Source: Candidatus Cloacimonadota bacterium | GTDB lineage: Bacteria > Cloacimonadota > Cloacimonadia > Cloacimonadales > Cloacimonadaceae | Assembly: GCA_020532085.1 (NCBI GenBank) | Contig: JAJBAV010000021.1 | Coordinates: forward strand, 1 to 49,287 | Length of the DNA stretch: 49,287 nucleotides | Direction: 5' to 3' | In this document: positions 15,812 to 23,716 of the stretch, piece after piece | How the letters are laid out: the number at the start of each line of letters is the position of its first letter | How positions within the stretch are numbered: position 1 is the first letter of the stretch | Translations under genes and position numbers: made by a program | Notes under the pieces: generated by a model | Databases searched by the model: none | Seen by the model: the letters and a program-made list of their open reading frames with translations, nothing else | What the model was told of the DNA's origin: nothing

Positions 15812-16175
15812 GGGTATTTTGGGTCAGATCGCGTTTTTGGCGGGACAGTTCGGGATCTTTGTGATCCTCAACATTCTCGACGGCCATTCCACCTGGAAGG
15901 TGATCCAGCCAAACCATTTTCACCGGGAGCGCAATCCCGTGGCCCGCTGGTTTTTCCGCAAGCTGGGCCTACCCCGGGGGATCGTGATCTTCAAAGCTGT
16001 GCTGCTCTTCATCCTGGGTGGCGCCTTCGCCATTTACGCCAAAAAGGAGACCAAGGTGATGAACATCACGCTGGGCGTGGCGAATCTGGTCTTTTTGGCC
16101 GTAGTGATCCACAACTACAAGGTTTATAAAAGGGTGAAAGCCCACCGCGAAATCCGCAGGGAGCTGTTATCATGA
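15795..16175 (+). CDS. Small membrane protein, DUF5658-like, tandem paralog B
   Basis: A 126-residue membrane protein paralogous to the preceding one: LNILDGHSTWKVIQPNHFH and RERNPVARWFF correspond position by position. Predicted helices are IAFLAGQFGIFVILNIL, IVIFKAVLLFILGGAFAIY and ITLGVANLVFLAVVI, with a Lys/Arg-rich tail. Its start overlaps the 3' end of paralog A by 17 bp; ATG 15795 is favoured because AGGAAG stands 6 nt upstream (ATG 15789 and 15804 are alternatives). The stop forms an ATGA with the following secreted protein gene. The conserved loop Asp and His/Glu/Arg residues may form a functional site. Function unknown. Confidence 0.75.
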   Translation: MLAMLEGILGQIAFLAGQFGIFVILNILDGHSTWKVIQPNHFHRERNPVARWFFRKLGLPRGIVIFKAVLLFILGGAFAIYAKKETKVMNITLGVANLVFLAVVIHNYKVYKRVKAHREIRRELLS

Positions 16176-17686
16176 AACGTTTTCCACTATTGCTGATCCT
16201 CTTCGTTCTGGCCGTGCCGCTGGCCGCCCAAGTGAATGGAAACCTCCAATACATCGGAGACAAAGCCATTTTGCATGTGTGGGGCGACCACTACCAGCGC
16301 GGCCACGCCCAGGGCTATTTGCTCGCCCAACCCACTCTCGAAGTCTTCAACGATTTCTTCTACATGATGTTCGTGTTTTCCGATCCCGCCCGCTATGCCT
16401 ATCTCTGGAACTATTACCAGGAGCATTTCGACACCGATCCGCGCCTGTCCCAGGAAGCCCAGGGCCTGATCGCCGGGATCGCTGCTTCCGGCGCGAGCCT
16501 TTACCACAGCGGCCTGCAGCGCGAGATTACCCACGACGATGTGCTTTTGGCCAATGCTTTTTTGGATTTGCAGCAGTTGCGCAACGATCTCGGCGACGCG
16601 GATGTGGATTTCGGCTGCGCCTCGCTTTCCAGCTGGGGGATATCCACCCAGCAGGATTCCCTGCTGGCCGGATCATCCGTGATCACGCGCTGGCTGGACT
16701 GGACCCTCTATGACTGCCTGATCGACAATCCCCTCCTGGTGGTGCACCACCCCAGTGAGCCGGATGAGCAAAAATGGCTCACTTTCACCTTCCCAGGCTG
16801 GCTGGGGGCGGCTTCCGCCATCTCCGAAACCGGCATCTGGGCTTCCCTGAACGTGGGCAGCGACCACTCTGTGGTGAACCAGAGCGGGCTCGACCCCATC
16901 TTTTTCGACATCCGCAGGGGCTTGGAAAGGACCGATTTTAATGGCGACGGATCATCCAACATAATGGACGTCTGCGCCGCCATCCAGGCAGGAAACAACC
17001 TCACTGGAACCATCATCCACAGCCTCAGCGAAAACGCCGGGCAGACACTAGCGGTGGTGATTGAAAACAACAACAACGGCACCGCGCTGCGTTATCACGA
17101 CGATCCGAACAGCAACTTGGCAGGGCAGAACCTCGTGGCCACCAACCACTTCCGCCTTCTCACTTTCCCCTCCTGCTGCACCCGCTACGCCAACATCACC
17201 GACTCCCTGAACGTGAGCCACCACATCACCGCCAAGCGGCAGTGGTCTTTGATGTCCGGCGCCGCGGGACAGGATACCAATCTCACCGCGCTGCAGTACA
17301 CCCCCTCCACCGGAAGCATTTTATGGGCCGGGGCCATGGTCTCTCTTCCCGCCTATCAAAATGCCGCCATCCACCTTTCCGCGTCGGATCTGTTTAGCTT
17401 TTCCACCCCTGTGGCCGACGCGAACCTACCCTCAGCCCCGTTCACTTTTTCCTGCGCCCCCAATCCTCTGGCAACGGCCCAAGCCTTGAAATTGAGGGGC
17501 TCTCAGCCCCTGGTGTCTTTCACCATCTACAACCTTCGTGGCCAGAAGCTCTGGGAACAGAGCTTTTCCGGGAACAGGACCGAAACTGAGATATCACTGC
17601 CCACTCTGCCGTCCGGATTGTATCTGGCCAGGGCCCAAAGCGCGGCGGGAGCTAGCGCTCAGCGAAAACTGCTGATCTGGCCCTAA
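16172..17686 (+). CDS. Secreted Ntn-hydrolase-like protein (peptidase C45-type) with sorting domain
   Basis: A 504-residue exported protein. The signal peptide is MKRFPLLLILFVLAVPLAAQ. The body resembles the C45/acyl-CoA:6-aminopenicillanate acyltransferase group: WGDHYQRGHAQGYLL near the start, then Cys149 in DVDFGCASLSSWG as candidate nucleophile, then GSSVITRWLDW and a TFPGWLGAASAISETGIW core. In this group the nucleophile becomes N-terminal by autocleavage; cleavage before Cys149 is an inference. A Ca2+-loop-like DFNGDGSSNIMDV, resembling half a dockerin repeat, lies around residue 253. The end has CAPNPL, FTIYNLRGQKLWEQ and PSGLYLARA, a C-terminal sorting domain. It overlaps paralog B by ATGA. 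The substrate is unknown. Confidence 0.75.
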   Translation: MKRFPLLLILFVLAVPLAAQVNGNLQYIGDKAILHVWGDHYQRGHAQGYLLAQPTLEVFNDFFYMMFVFSDPARYAYLWNYYQEHFDTDPRLSQEAQGLIAGIAASGASLYHSGLQREITHDDVLLANAFLDLQQLRNDLGDADVDFGCASLSSWGISTQQDSLLAGSSVITRWLDWTLYDCLIDNPLLVVHHPSEPDEQKWLTFTFPGWLGAASAISETGIWASLNVGSDHSVVNQSGLDPIFFDIRRGLERTDFNGDGSSNIMDVCAAIQAGNNLTGTIIHSLSENAGQTLAVVIENNNNGTALRYHDDPNSNLAGQNLVATNHFRLLTFPSCCTRYANITDSLNVSHHITAKRQWSLMSGAAGQDTNLTALQYTPSTGSILWAGAMVSLPAYQNAAIHLSASDLFSFSTPVADANLPSAPFTFSCAPNPLATAQALKLRGSQPLVSFTIYNLRGQKLWEQSFSGNRTETEISLPTLPSGLYLARAQSAAGASAQRKLLIWP

Positions 17687-17706
17687 ACCTCAGCTTACTC
17701 ACTTCC

Positions 17707-17763
17707 CGCACACCTCCGCCACACTTCCCGCCCGCCCGGCGGGTGGTGAGGCGGAGGTGTGCG
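17707..17763. repeat. GC-rich hairpin downstream of the Ntn-hydrolase gene
   Basis: CGCACACCTCCGCC (17707-17720) pairs perfectly with GGCGGAGGTGTGCG (17750-17763); an inner stem CCCGC/GCGGG lies at 17731-17743. No T-run follows on either strand, so this is a REP-like or RNA-stabilising hairpin more than a classical terminator. Confidence 0.75.
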
Positions 17764-17890
17764 TGAGGTGAATGGGCTGGGGCTCGGGGCGGATCCTGGA
17801 TGAAAATATCATAAGAACAAGGGGAAGCGGGCCTGGCGCGGGACCCAACAAAGTACAGTAAACAGCCGGAAACCGGAGTATATAGGATGA

Positions 17891-17973
17891 GCAAAATGTG
17901 CTTGAACCTCTTTTCTATTGACAAAAACCCGGCTGGCAGATTTTGTTACGTGATGGCAAAATATGCTTGCCAG
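17891..17973 (+). promoter_or_regulatory. Upstream region of the sugar epimerase operon with repeats and TTGACA
   Basis: A near-direct repeat GCAAAATGTGCTTG (17891-17904) and GCAAAATATGCTTG (17956-17969) brackets a TTGACA at 17918-17923. The second repeat is the right half of a hairpin: CTGGCA (17933-17938) pairs with TGCCAG (17968-17973), and ATTTTG (17940-17945) with CAAAAT (17957-17962). The region ends about 30 bp before ATG 18005. A regulator site or leader hairpin is plausible; the -10 is not clear. Confidence 0.45.
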
Positions 17974-18004
17974 ATAGGATAAAGACTTCAATTTTGGAGA
18001 AGTT

Positions 18005-18964
18005 ATGAAGATTCTGATCACCGGCGGAGCCGGTTTCATCGGCTCACATTTGGCGGAAAGACTGCTGGAAGACGGACATCAGGTCAGCGTGATCGACAAC
18101 CTTTCCACCGGCCGCCTGGAAAACATCGAATCAATCAAGGAAAACGGAAATTTCCACTATACGATCGGCAGCGTCCTGAACCGCGAACTGATGGAAAAAC
18201 TGATGGCCGGGATCGACCAGGTTTACCATCTGGCCGCGGCCGTGGGCGTGAAATACATCATCGAAAACCCGCTGCTCTCGCTGAAGACGAACATCGTGGG
18301 CACCGACAACGTTTTGGAGCTGGCGAACAAGCACAAGGCCAAGGTGTTGATCACCTCCACCTCCGAGATCTACGGCAAAAGCGAAAAAGTGCCTTTCTCC
18401 GAGGATGATGACCGCTTGCTCGGCTCCACCCGCATAAGCCGCTGGGGCTACAGCGACAGCAAGGCGATCGACGAATTCATGGCTCTGGCCTATTTCCGTG
18501 AAAAACGGCTGCCAGTGGTGATCGTGCGCTGTTTCAACACCGTGGGCCCGCGCCAGACGGGCCAGTATGGCATGGTGCTGCCCAAATTCATCAAAGCCGC
18601 CCTCTTGGACCAACCCCTGGTGGTTTACGGCTCGGGCAAGCAAACCCGCTGTTTTGCGGATGTTTCGGACGTGGTGGAGGCTTTCATCAAATTGATGCAC
18701 ACGCCGGAATGCCAGGGCGAGATCTTCAACGTGGGCACCACGGAATCCATCTCCATCGAGGACCTGGCCAAAAAGGTCAAATCCATGTGCGGCAGCAAAT
18801 CCCGCATCGATTACATGAGCTACGAAGACGCCTTTGAAGAGGGGTTTGAAGACATGATGAACCGCATGCCCGATCTGAGCAAGATCAAGCAGTTCATCGG
18901 TTTTGAGCCCAAGTTTGACCTGGATGCCATCATCCAGCGGATGATCGACTATTATGAAAACTAG
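18005..18964 (+). CDS. NAD-dependent sugar epimerase/dehydratase
   Basis: A 319-residue extended short-chain dehydrogenase acting on nucleotide sugars. The NAD-binding motif GGAGFIGSH is at residues 7-15. The catalytic set is S/T in ITSTSEIYGKSE and Y-x3-K in WGYSDSKAIDEF. NTVGPRQTGQYGMVLP and GSGKQTRCFADVSDVVEA are conserved in UDP-glucose 4-epimerase and UDP-glucuronate decarboxylase relatives; the exact substrate cannot be told from these motifs. GGAGAAG precedes the ATG. It heads an operon with a Wza-like exporter and a DegT aminotransferase, so it probably makes a sugar precursor for surface polysaccharide. Confidence 0.9.
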   Translation: MKILITGGAGFIGSHLAERLLEDGHQVSVIDNLSTGRLENIESIKENGNFHYTIGSVLNRELMEKLMAGIDQVYHLAAAVGVKYIIENPLLSLKTNIVGTDNVLELANKHKAKVLITSTSEIYGKSEKVPFSEDDDRLLGSTRISRWGYSDSKAIDEFMALAYFREKRLPVVIVRCFNTVGPRQTGQYGMVLPKFIKAALLDQPLVVYGSGKQTRCFADVSDVVEAFIKLMHTPECQGEIFNVGTTESISIEDLAKKVKSMCGSKSRIDYMSYEDAFEEGFEDMMNRMPDLSKIKQFIGFEPKFDLDAIIQRMIDYYEN

Positions 18965-20291
18965 GCTGCTGCTTGCCGGGTTGCTGCTTCTGGCCTGCGT
19001 TCTGGGCGCGCAGACCATTCCGCAGTTGAGCGGACAGATGCTGATCTCGGTGAACGTGACCGGCTTTGTGGCCAATCCCGGCACCTATCAGCTTACTCCC
19101 CTGGCCCGGATCTCCGACGCCGTCAAGGTTGCGGGAGATAGAACCCCCACAGTTTCCACTCTGACAGCCCTCACCCCCCAGCAGACCAGAGAGGCCGAAC
19201 GCGACTCGCTCTACCGGAATTTTCAGGGCCTGCGCAGCGTGAAACTCACCCGGGGCAAGGATACCCGCACCTACGATCTGCTGCGCTTCATGCGCACGGG
19301 CGACCAGGACCAAAACCCGCTGCTCAAAGACGGCGATCTGCTCTGGATCCCGGCGCTGGAAACCTCTGTGACCATCTCCGGGGAGGTTTACATTCCCGGC
19401 GAGTACCAGTTTGTGGAAGGAGACAAACTCGCGGACATCCTGGAACTGGCTCAGGGCTTCACTTTGGCCGCGGACCGCAACCTGGTGAACATCTACCGCT
19501 ACCGGGAAAACTCCCCCGAGTTCGAGGTGCTGCAAGTTGACCTGCGGGAACAACGGGCCCAGGACATAGCTTTGAAGCCCTACGACCGCGTTAGCGTGTC
19601 CTCAAACACAGAGCACCGCCGCGCCTGGAAGATCGTGGTGGAGGGCGACGTGAAGGCGCCGGGCGAATATTACATCGGCGAAAACACCACTCTCTACGAC
19701 GTTCTCAACCTCTGCGGAGGCCCCACCTCGCGAGGTAATCTCCGCAGCGCCATCTATGCCAACCGGGCCGGCGCAGAGGAACCCGATCTGGAATTTGAAC
19801 GCCTGATGAAGCTTGACGTGGCCAACATGACCTCATTTGAATACCGCTACATGCTGAACCGCATCCGCCAGTACCCTGGGCGCTACAGCGTTGATGTGGC
19901 GCGAGTTTGGGCAAGCAAAGGCGCCGAGGCCAATCCCGTCCTGCGGGACGGCGATTATCTCTACGTGCCTCAGCACATGGACATGGTGGAGGTCAGCGGC
20001 CAGGTGGTCAATCCCGGCCTGGTTCCCTGGGTGGAAGGCAAAAACTACGAATATTACATCGACCTGGCCGGCGGCTACACCAACAACAAGCGCTGGAACG
20101 GCACCCGGATCATCAGCGCGGCCAGCGGCAACTGGGTGAAGCCCAATAAAAAGCTGACCCTCGATCCCGGAGACACCATATACGTTTCTGAAAAGGACAC
20201 TTACGATACCTGGACCCGCTTCAAGGACATCATGCTGATCGCCACGCAGGTGATCACGATCTTCCTGGGCGTGCGCACCCTCACGAATTAA
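18954..20291 (+). CDS. SLBB-domain polysaccharide export protein (Wza-like)
   Basis: A 445-residue exported protein with signal peptide MKTRLLLAGLLLLACVLGAQ and several soluble-ligand-binding beta-grasp (SLBB) repeats: VNVTGFVANPGTYQLTPLAR, VTISGEVYIPGEYQFVEGDK, IVVEGDVKAPGEYYIGENTT and VEVSGQVVNPGLVPWVEGKN. A hydrophobic segment IMLIATQVITIFLGVRTL ends the protein. This fits outer-membrane or periplasmic proteins of capsule/exopolysaccharide export. It lacks an evident lipobox cysteine, unlike classical Wza, and has a C-terminal membrane helix. It overlaps the epimerase gene by 11 bp. Confidence 0.88.
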   Translation: MKTRLLLAGLLLLACVLGAQTIPQLSGQMLISVNVTGFVANPGTYQLTPLARISDAVKVAGDRTPTVSTLTALTPQQTREAERDSLYRNFQGLRSVKLTRGKDTRTYDLLRFMRTGDQDQNPLLKDGDLLWIPALETSVTISGEVYIPGEYQFVEGDKLADILELAQGFTLAADRNLVNIYRYRENSPEFEVLQVDLREQRAQDIALKPYDRVSVSSNTEHRRAWKIVVEGDVKAPGEYYIGENTTLYDVLNLCGGPTSRGNLRSAIYANRAGAEEPDLEFERLMKLDVANMTSFEYRYMLNRIRQYPGRYSVDVARVWASKGAEANPVLRDGDYLYVPQHMDMVEVSGQVVNPGLVPWVEGKNYEYYIDLAGGYTNNKRWNGTRIISAASGNWVKPNKKLTLDPGDTIYVSEKDTYDTWTRFKDIMLIATQVITIFLGVRTLTN

Positions 20292-20302
20292 GGAGCTGAA
20301 GT

Positions 20303-21418
20303 TTGAAAGTACCAATGCTGGACCTCCAAGCGCAATATGAACCTTTGCTGCCCGACATTCGGGCCGCCATGGACACGGTGCTGAAGGAAAACAACTACAT
20401 CATGGGCCATCAGGTGAAAGAACTGGAAGAGAAGATGGCCTCTTACCTGGGGGCAAGATACGCCGTGGGCTGCGCTTCCGGAACCGACGCCCTGGTTTTG
20501 GCCGTGCAAGCGCTGGGGATAGGCCCCGGCGACGAGGTCATCACCACCCCCTTCACTTTTTTCGCCACCGCTTCCTCGATCTGGCGCAATGGCGCCAAGC
20601 CCCGCTTCGCGGATATCGACCCCCGCACCTTCAACCTCGATCCGGACCAGATCGAAGCGGCCATCACGCCCCGCACCAAAGCCATCATGCCAGTGCATCT
20701 TTTCGGCCAGTGCTGCGACATGGAGCGGATCATGAAAATCGCCCGCAAACACGGCCTGAAGGTGATCGAGGACAACGCCCAGGGCATTGGCTGCACCTGG
20801 AGCGGCAAGATGAGCTGCACTTTCGGGGACATCGGTACGCTGTCCTTCTTCCCCAGCAAAAACCTCGGCGCGATGGGCGACGGCGGCATGTGCGTCACCG
20901 ACGATGCCGATCTGGCCGCGAAACTGCGCCAACTGCGGGTCCACGGCGAAAACCCCAAATACTATCACCAGTGGGTGGGCCTGAACAGCAGGCTGGACAC
21001 GCTTCAGGCCGCCATCCTGAACGTGAAGCTGGACCACCTGGCCGGCTGGAGCGAGGCGAGGCGCGCCAATGCCGCTTACTACAATGAAAAACTGGCCGGC
21101 ATCCCTCAGGTGAAAATTCCCTACATCGCAGAGAAAGCCGTGACCATCTACAACCAATACACCCTGATCTGCGCAGAGCGCGACGCCCTGCTGGAACACC
21201 TCAAAGACCGTGACATCGGCTGCGCCGTCTATTATCCCAAACCGCTGCATCTGCAGGAATGTTTCGCCGAACTCGGCTACAAAGAAGGTGACCTGCCCGT
21301 GGCCGAGCAAACCGCCCGCCAGGTGCTTTCGATTCCCATCTATCCGGAACTCACAGAAGCGCAGAAGCTCTACGTCTTCGATGCCATCAGGGATTTTTAC
21401 CGGGGAATGGACCAATGA
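20303..21418 (+). CDS. DegT/DnrJ/EryC1/StrS-family PLP aminotransferase
   Basis: A 371-residue sugar aminotransferase making amino-sugar nucleotides from keto-sugars, using PLP. The PLP lysine is K186 in SFFPSKNLGAMGDGG; upstream are CASGTDALVLAVQALGI, TPFTFFATASSI and VIEDNAQGIG. The start is TTG at 20303 preceded 7 nt upstream by AGGAG (20291-20295), giving MKVPMLDLQAQYEP, the family's usual beginning. With the epimerase and export protein it supports synthesis and export of a glycan carrying amino sugars. It shares an ATGA with etfB. Confidence 0.93.
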   Translation: MKVPMLDLQAQYEPLLPDIRAAMDTVLKENNYIMGHQVKELEEKMASYLGARYAVGCASGTDALVLAVQALGIGPGDEVITTPFTFFATASSIWRNGAKPRFADIDPRTFNLDPDQIEAAITPRTKAIMPVHLFGQCCDMERIMKIARKHGLKVIEDNAQGIGCTWSGKMSCTFGDIGTLSFFPSKNLGAMGDGGMCVTDDADLAAKLRQLRVHGENPKYYHQWVGLNSRLDTLQAAILNVKLDHLAGWSEARRANAAYYNEKLAGIPQVKIPYIAEKAVTIYNQYTLICAERDALLEHLKDRDIGCAVYYPKPLHLQECFAELGYKEGDLPVAEQTARQVLSIPIYPELTEAQKLYVFDAIRDFYRGMDQ

Positions 21419-22203
21419 AGATCATCGTTTGCGTTAAACAAGTGCCCAATACCACCGAGATCAGGATCGATCCCGTCACCAACACCCTCATCCGGGAAGG
21501 CGTGGAAAGCATTCTCAATCCTTTCGACACCTACGCGATCGAAGAGGCCGTGCGCCTCAAAGAGCAGTTCGGAGGCAGCATCATAGCCCTCTGCATGGGT
21601 CCTCCCCAAGCCGAGGAAACTTTGCGGGAAGCCGTTTCCCTGGGCGTGGACGAGATCATTTTGCTTTCCGACCGGCGTTTCGCCGGTGCTGATACCTGGG
21701 CCACCAGTCTCACTCTGGCCGCCGCCATCACCAAGATCGGCGGGTACGACCTCATCTTCACGGGCCAGCAGGCCATCGATGGCGATACCGCGCAGGTGGG
21801 GCCAGGCATCGCGGCCCATCTGGACATCCGCCAGGCCTGTTTTGTACGTAAGATCGAAGAGCTCACCTCCTGCCACGTGATCCTCCAGCGTTTGATGGAA
21901 GACGGCCATGACCGGCTGAAGCTGAAACTTCCTGCCGTGATCACGGTGGTGAAAGAGATCAACACGCCCCGTCTGCCCTCGCTGCGCGGCAAACGCAATG
22001 CCCGGGCGGCCGAGCTTAAGGTCTGGAACGCAGATGACCTCGGCCTCGATGAGAAAGAGATCGGCCTCAACGGCTCTCCCACCCAGGTGGTGAAGATCTT
22101 CACCCCCAGGCATGACAAACAGACCGAAAAAATCAGCGTGACCCCCGACGAAGCCGCCGACCTCATCGTGCAGCGTCTGGACCGCATCACCCGGGGAGGA
22201 TGA
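21415..22203 (+). CDS. etfB: Electron transfer flavoprotein beta subunit
   Basis: A 262-residue EtfB, which binds AMP or FAD and passes electrons between dehydrogenases and quinones or ferredoxin together with EtfA. It begins MKIIVCVKQVPNTTEIRID and includes LNPFDTYAIEEAVRLKE and DLIFTGQQAIDGDTAQVGPG, the family signature. No etfA gene is adjacent, which is unusual, since the two are normally side by side. The gene sits by ATGA overlaps between a DegT aminotransferase and lgt, unrelated by function. Full length, so no reason to suspect decay. Confidence 0.93.
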   Translation: MKIIVCVKQVPNTTEIRIDPVTNTLIREGVESILNPFDTYAIEEAVRLKEQFGGSIIALCMGPPQAEETLREAVSLGVDEIILLSDRRFAGADTWATSLTLAAAITKIGGYDLIFTGQQAIDGDTAQVGPGIAAHLDIRQACFVRKIEELTSCHVILQRLMEDGHDRLKLKLPAVITVVKEINTPRLPSLRGKRNARAAELKVWNADDLGLDEKEIGLNGSPTQVVKIFTPRHDKQTEKISVTPDEAADLIVQRLDRITRGG

Positions 22204-23030
22204 CCTTGCTGCAATATCCAAACATCGATCCCACCCTGGTCAGCTTTCCCCTCTTCGGACGGGAACTGGCCATCCGCTGGTATGGCTTTCTTTACGTGCT
22301 AAGCTTCATCCTGGGCTACATCCTCTATCGCCACATGCTGAAGGTCCGCAACGTCAAGATCACCCGGGACCAGTATGAAGGCATCATCTTCTCCGCCATG
22401 CTGGGAGTGATCTTGGGCGGTCGGCTGGGCTATGTGCTGTTTTACAACCTGCCTTGGTATCTGCAGCATCCGCAGGAGATCTTCTTCGTTTGGGAAGGGG
22501 GGATGAGTTTTCACGGCGGCGCTCTGGGCGTGATCATCGCCTGCCTCATCTATCTGAAGCGCCAGAAGCTTGATTTCTTCAAACTTGCCGATCCCGCCAT
22601 GCCCCTGGTGGCCATTGGTTTGGGACTGGGGCGCTTGGGCAATTTCATCAACGCCGAGCTTTGGGGCAAGGTGACCACCCTGCCCTGGGGAATGGTCTTT
22701 CCCGGCGCCGACGCCGGCTCCCTGCCCCGCCATCCCACCCAGCTCTACGAGCTGTTTCTGGAAGGGATCGTGCTGTTCACGGTCTGCTATCTCCTGCTGA
22801 GGAAAAGCCGGCGGGAAGGGATCGTGTTCTGGGCCTTCATCGGCCTTTACGGGATCTTTCGCTTTCTGGTGGAATTCGTGCGGGTGCCGGACCAGCTTGA
22901 CGTTTACGACAAATACGGCTTTTTCCTGGGTTTCATGACCATCGGGCAGATCCTCAGTTTCCTGATGGTGGTGGCCGCCGCCATCGGTATTTGGAAGCTG
23001 TATCAGCAGAAGCCGGAGGCCAAAAAATGA
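22200..23030 (+). CDS. lgt: Prolipoprotein diacylglyceryl transferase
   Basis: A 276-residue inner-membrane enzyme that attaches diacylglycerol from phosphatidylglycerol to the lipobox cysteine of prolipoproteins. Motifs: IRWYGFLYVLSF, GGRLGYVLFYN, MSFHGGALG (with the catalytic-region His), GLGRLGNFINAELWG, and RHPTQLYELFLEG. Seven membrane segments are expected and visible. ATG 22200 forms an ATGA with etfB, and its own stop forms an ATGA with a lipoprotein gene, a substrate for this enzyme. Confidence 0.97.
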   Translation: MTLLQYPNIDPTLVSFPLFGRELAIRWYGFLYVLSFILGYILYRHMLKVRNVKITRDQYEGIIFSAMLGVILGGRLGYVLFYNLPWYLQHPQEIFFVWEGGMSFHGGALGVIIACLIYLKRQKLDFFKLADPAMPLVAIGLGLGRLGNFINAELWGKVTTLPWGMVFPGADAGSLPRHPTQLYELFLEGIVLFTVCYLLLRKSRREGIVFWAFIGLYGIFRFLVEFVRVPDQLDVYDKYGFFLGFMTIGQILSFLMVVAAAIGIWKLYQQKPEAKK

Positions 23031-23716
23031 ACCGCGCCCTGCTCCTTTTGCTGCTCCTCACCGCCCTGCTGCTGGGTTCCTGCGCCACCATGAAACCCGT
23101 GGACAAGCTTACCCTGCTGCGCGCCGAACTGGCCCGCTGGAAGAATTTCAGCGCCGACGGAATCATCCGCGTAACCTATGCCGGCCTCACCCTGCACAAG
23201 ATGTTCGTGCTGGCCAAAACAGTCGATTCCGCCCGACTCGACGTGGTTGACGGCGGCGCGTTCGGGATCTCTCCCGCGCCTTTGATCTCAGTCTTTCTGG
23301 CGGATTATCTGGCCGTGGAGTCCTCTTACCTCAAGTTGCCCGATTTTTCCAAATCCCAGCTGGACCCCTCGCCCTATCTGGCTTTGCTGGCCGATCCCGA
23401 GGCCCTGCTGGCAAAATACGGGGAAGAGATCGCGGCCAACGCGGCCGTGGACGTGGGTGACCTGCGGGTTACCTTCACCCCTCAAATGCAACTGGCCAAG
23501 GTTGAAGATGTTACTTCCGGAGTGGCCCTTTCCGTTACCTACGGTTCCAAGGGCAATCCCGACGAAGTGCTGATCAGGATCGACAACAGCAAGGGAGTGG
23601 AACTTTTGGTGGACAACATCAGCTACGGCGGCGCGGAAACCGTTCCCCTGCCGCGTCCGGATCAAGCAACGAAAGAAGGTTCTGAATCTCTTTCCGGGAG
23701 CTCTGAACAGCCATGA
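23027..23716 (+). CDS. Lipoprotein of unknown function
   Basis: A 229-residue lipoprotein. The start at 23027 gives MNRALLLLLLLTALLLGSC, with lipobox LGSC and a mature N-terminus CATMKPVDK. The mature part (ARWKNFSADGIIRVTYAGLT, LDVVDGGAFGISPAPLI, a final beta-rich region) has the look of LolB/DUF4292-like lipoproteins that hold a half beta-barrel for lipids; this is only a fold guess. It is translationally coupled to lgt upstream and purB downstream by ATGA overlaps. Confidence 0.75.
   Translation: MNRALLLLLLLTALLLGSCATMKPVDKLTLLRAELARWKNFSADGIIRVTYAGLTLHKMFVLAKTVDSARLDVVDGGAFGISPAPLISVFLADYLAVESSYLKLPDFSKSQLDPSPYLALLADPEALLAKYGEEIAANAAVDVGDLRVTFTPQMQLAKVEDVTSGVALSVTYGSKGNPDEVLIRIDNSKGVELLVDNISYGGAETVPLPRPDQATKEGSESLSGSSEQP

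Larger units (their letters stand above)
17687..18004. other. Intergenic region before the polysaccharide operon
   Basis: About 320 bp holding the GC-rich hairpin at 17707-17763 and the regulatory-looking repeats at 17891-17973. No gene is seen. Confidence 0.7.

Noticed and set aside
17933-17973. Sigma-54 promoter (TGGCA...TTGC) before the epimerase
   Set aside because: The GG to GC distance is two bases too long on the strand where both boxes occur, and it points away from the gene.
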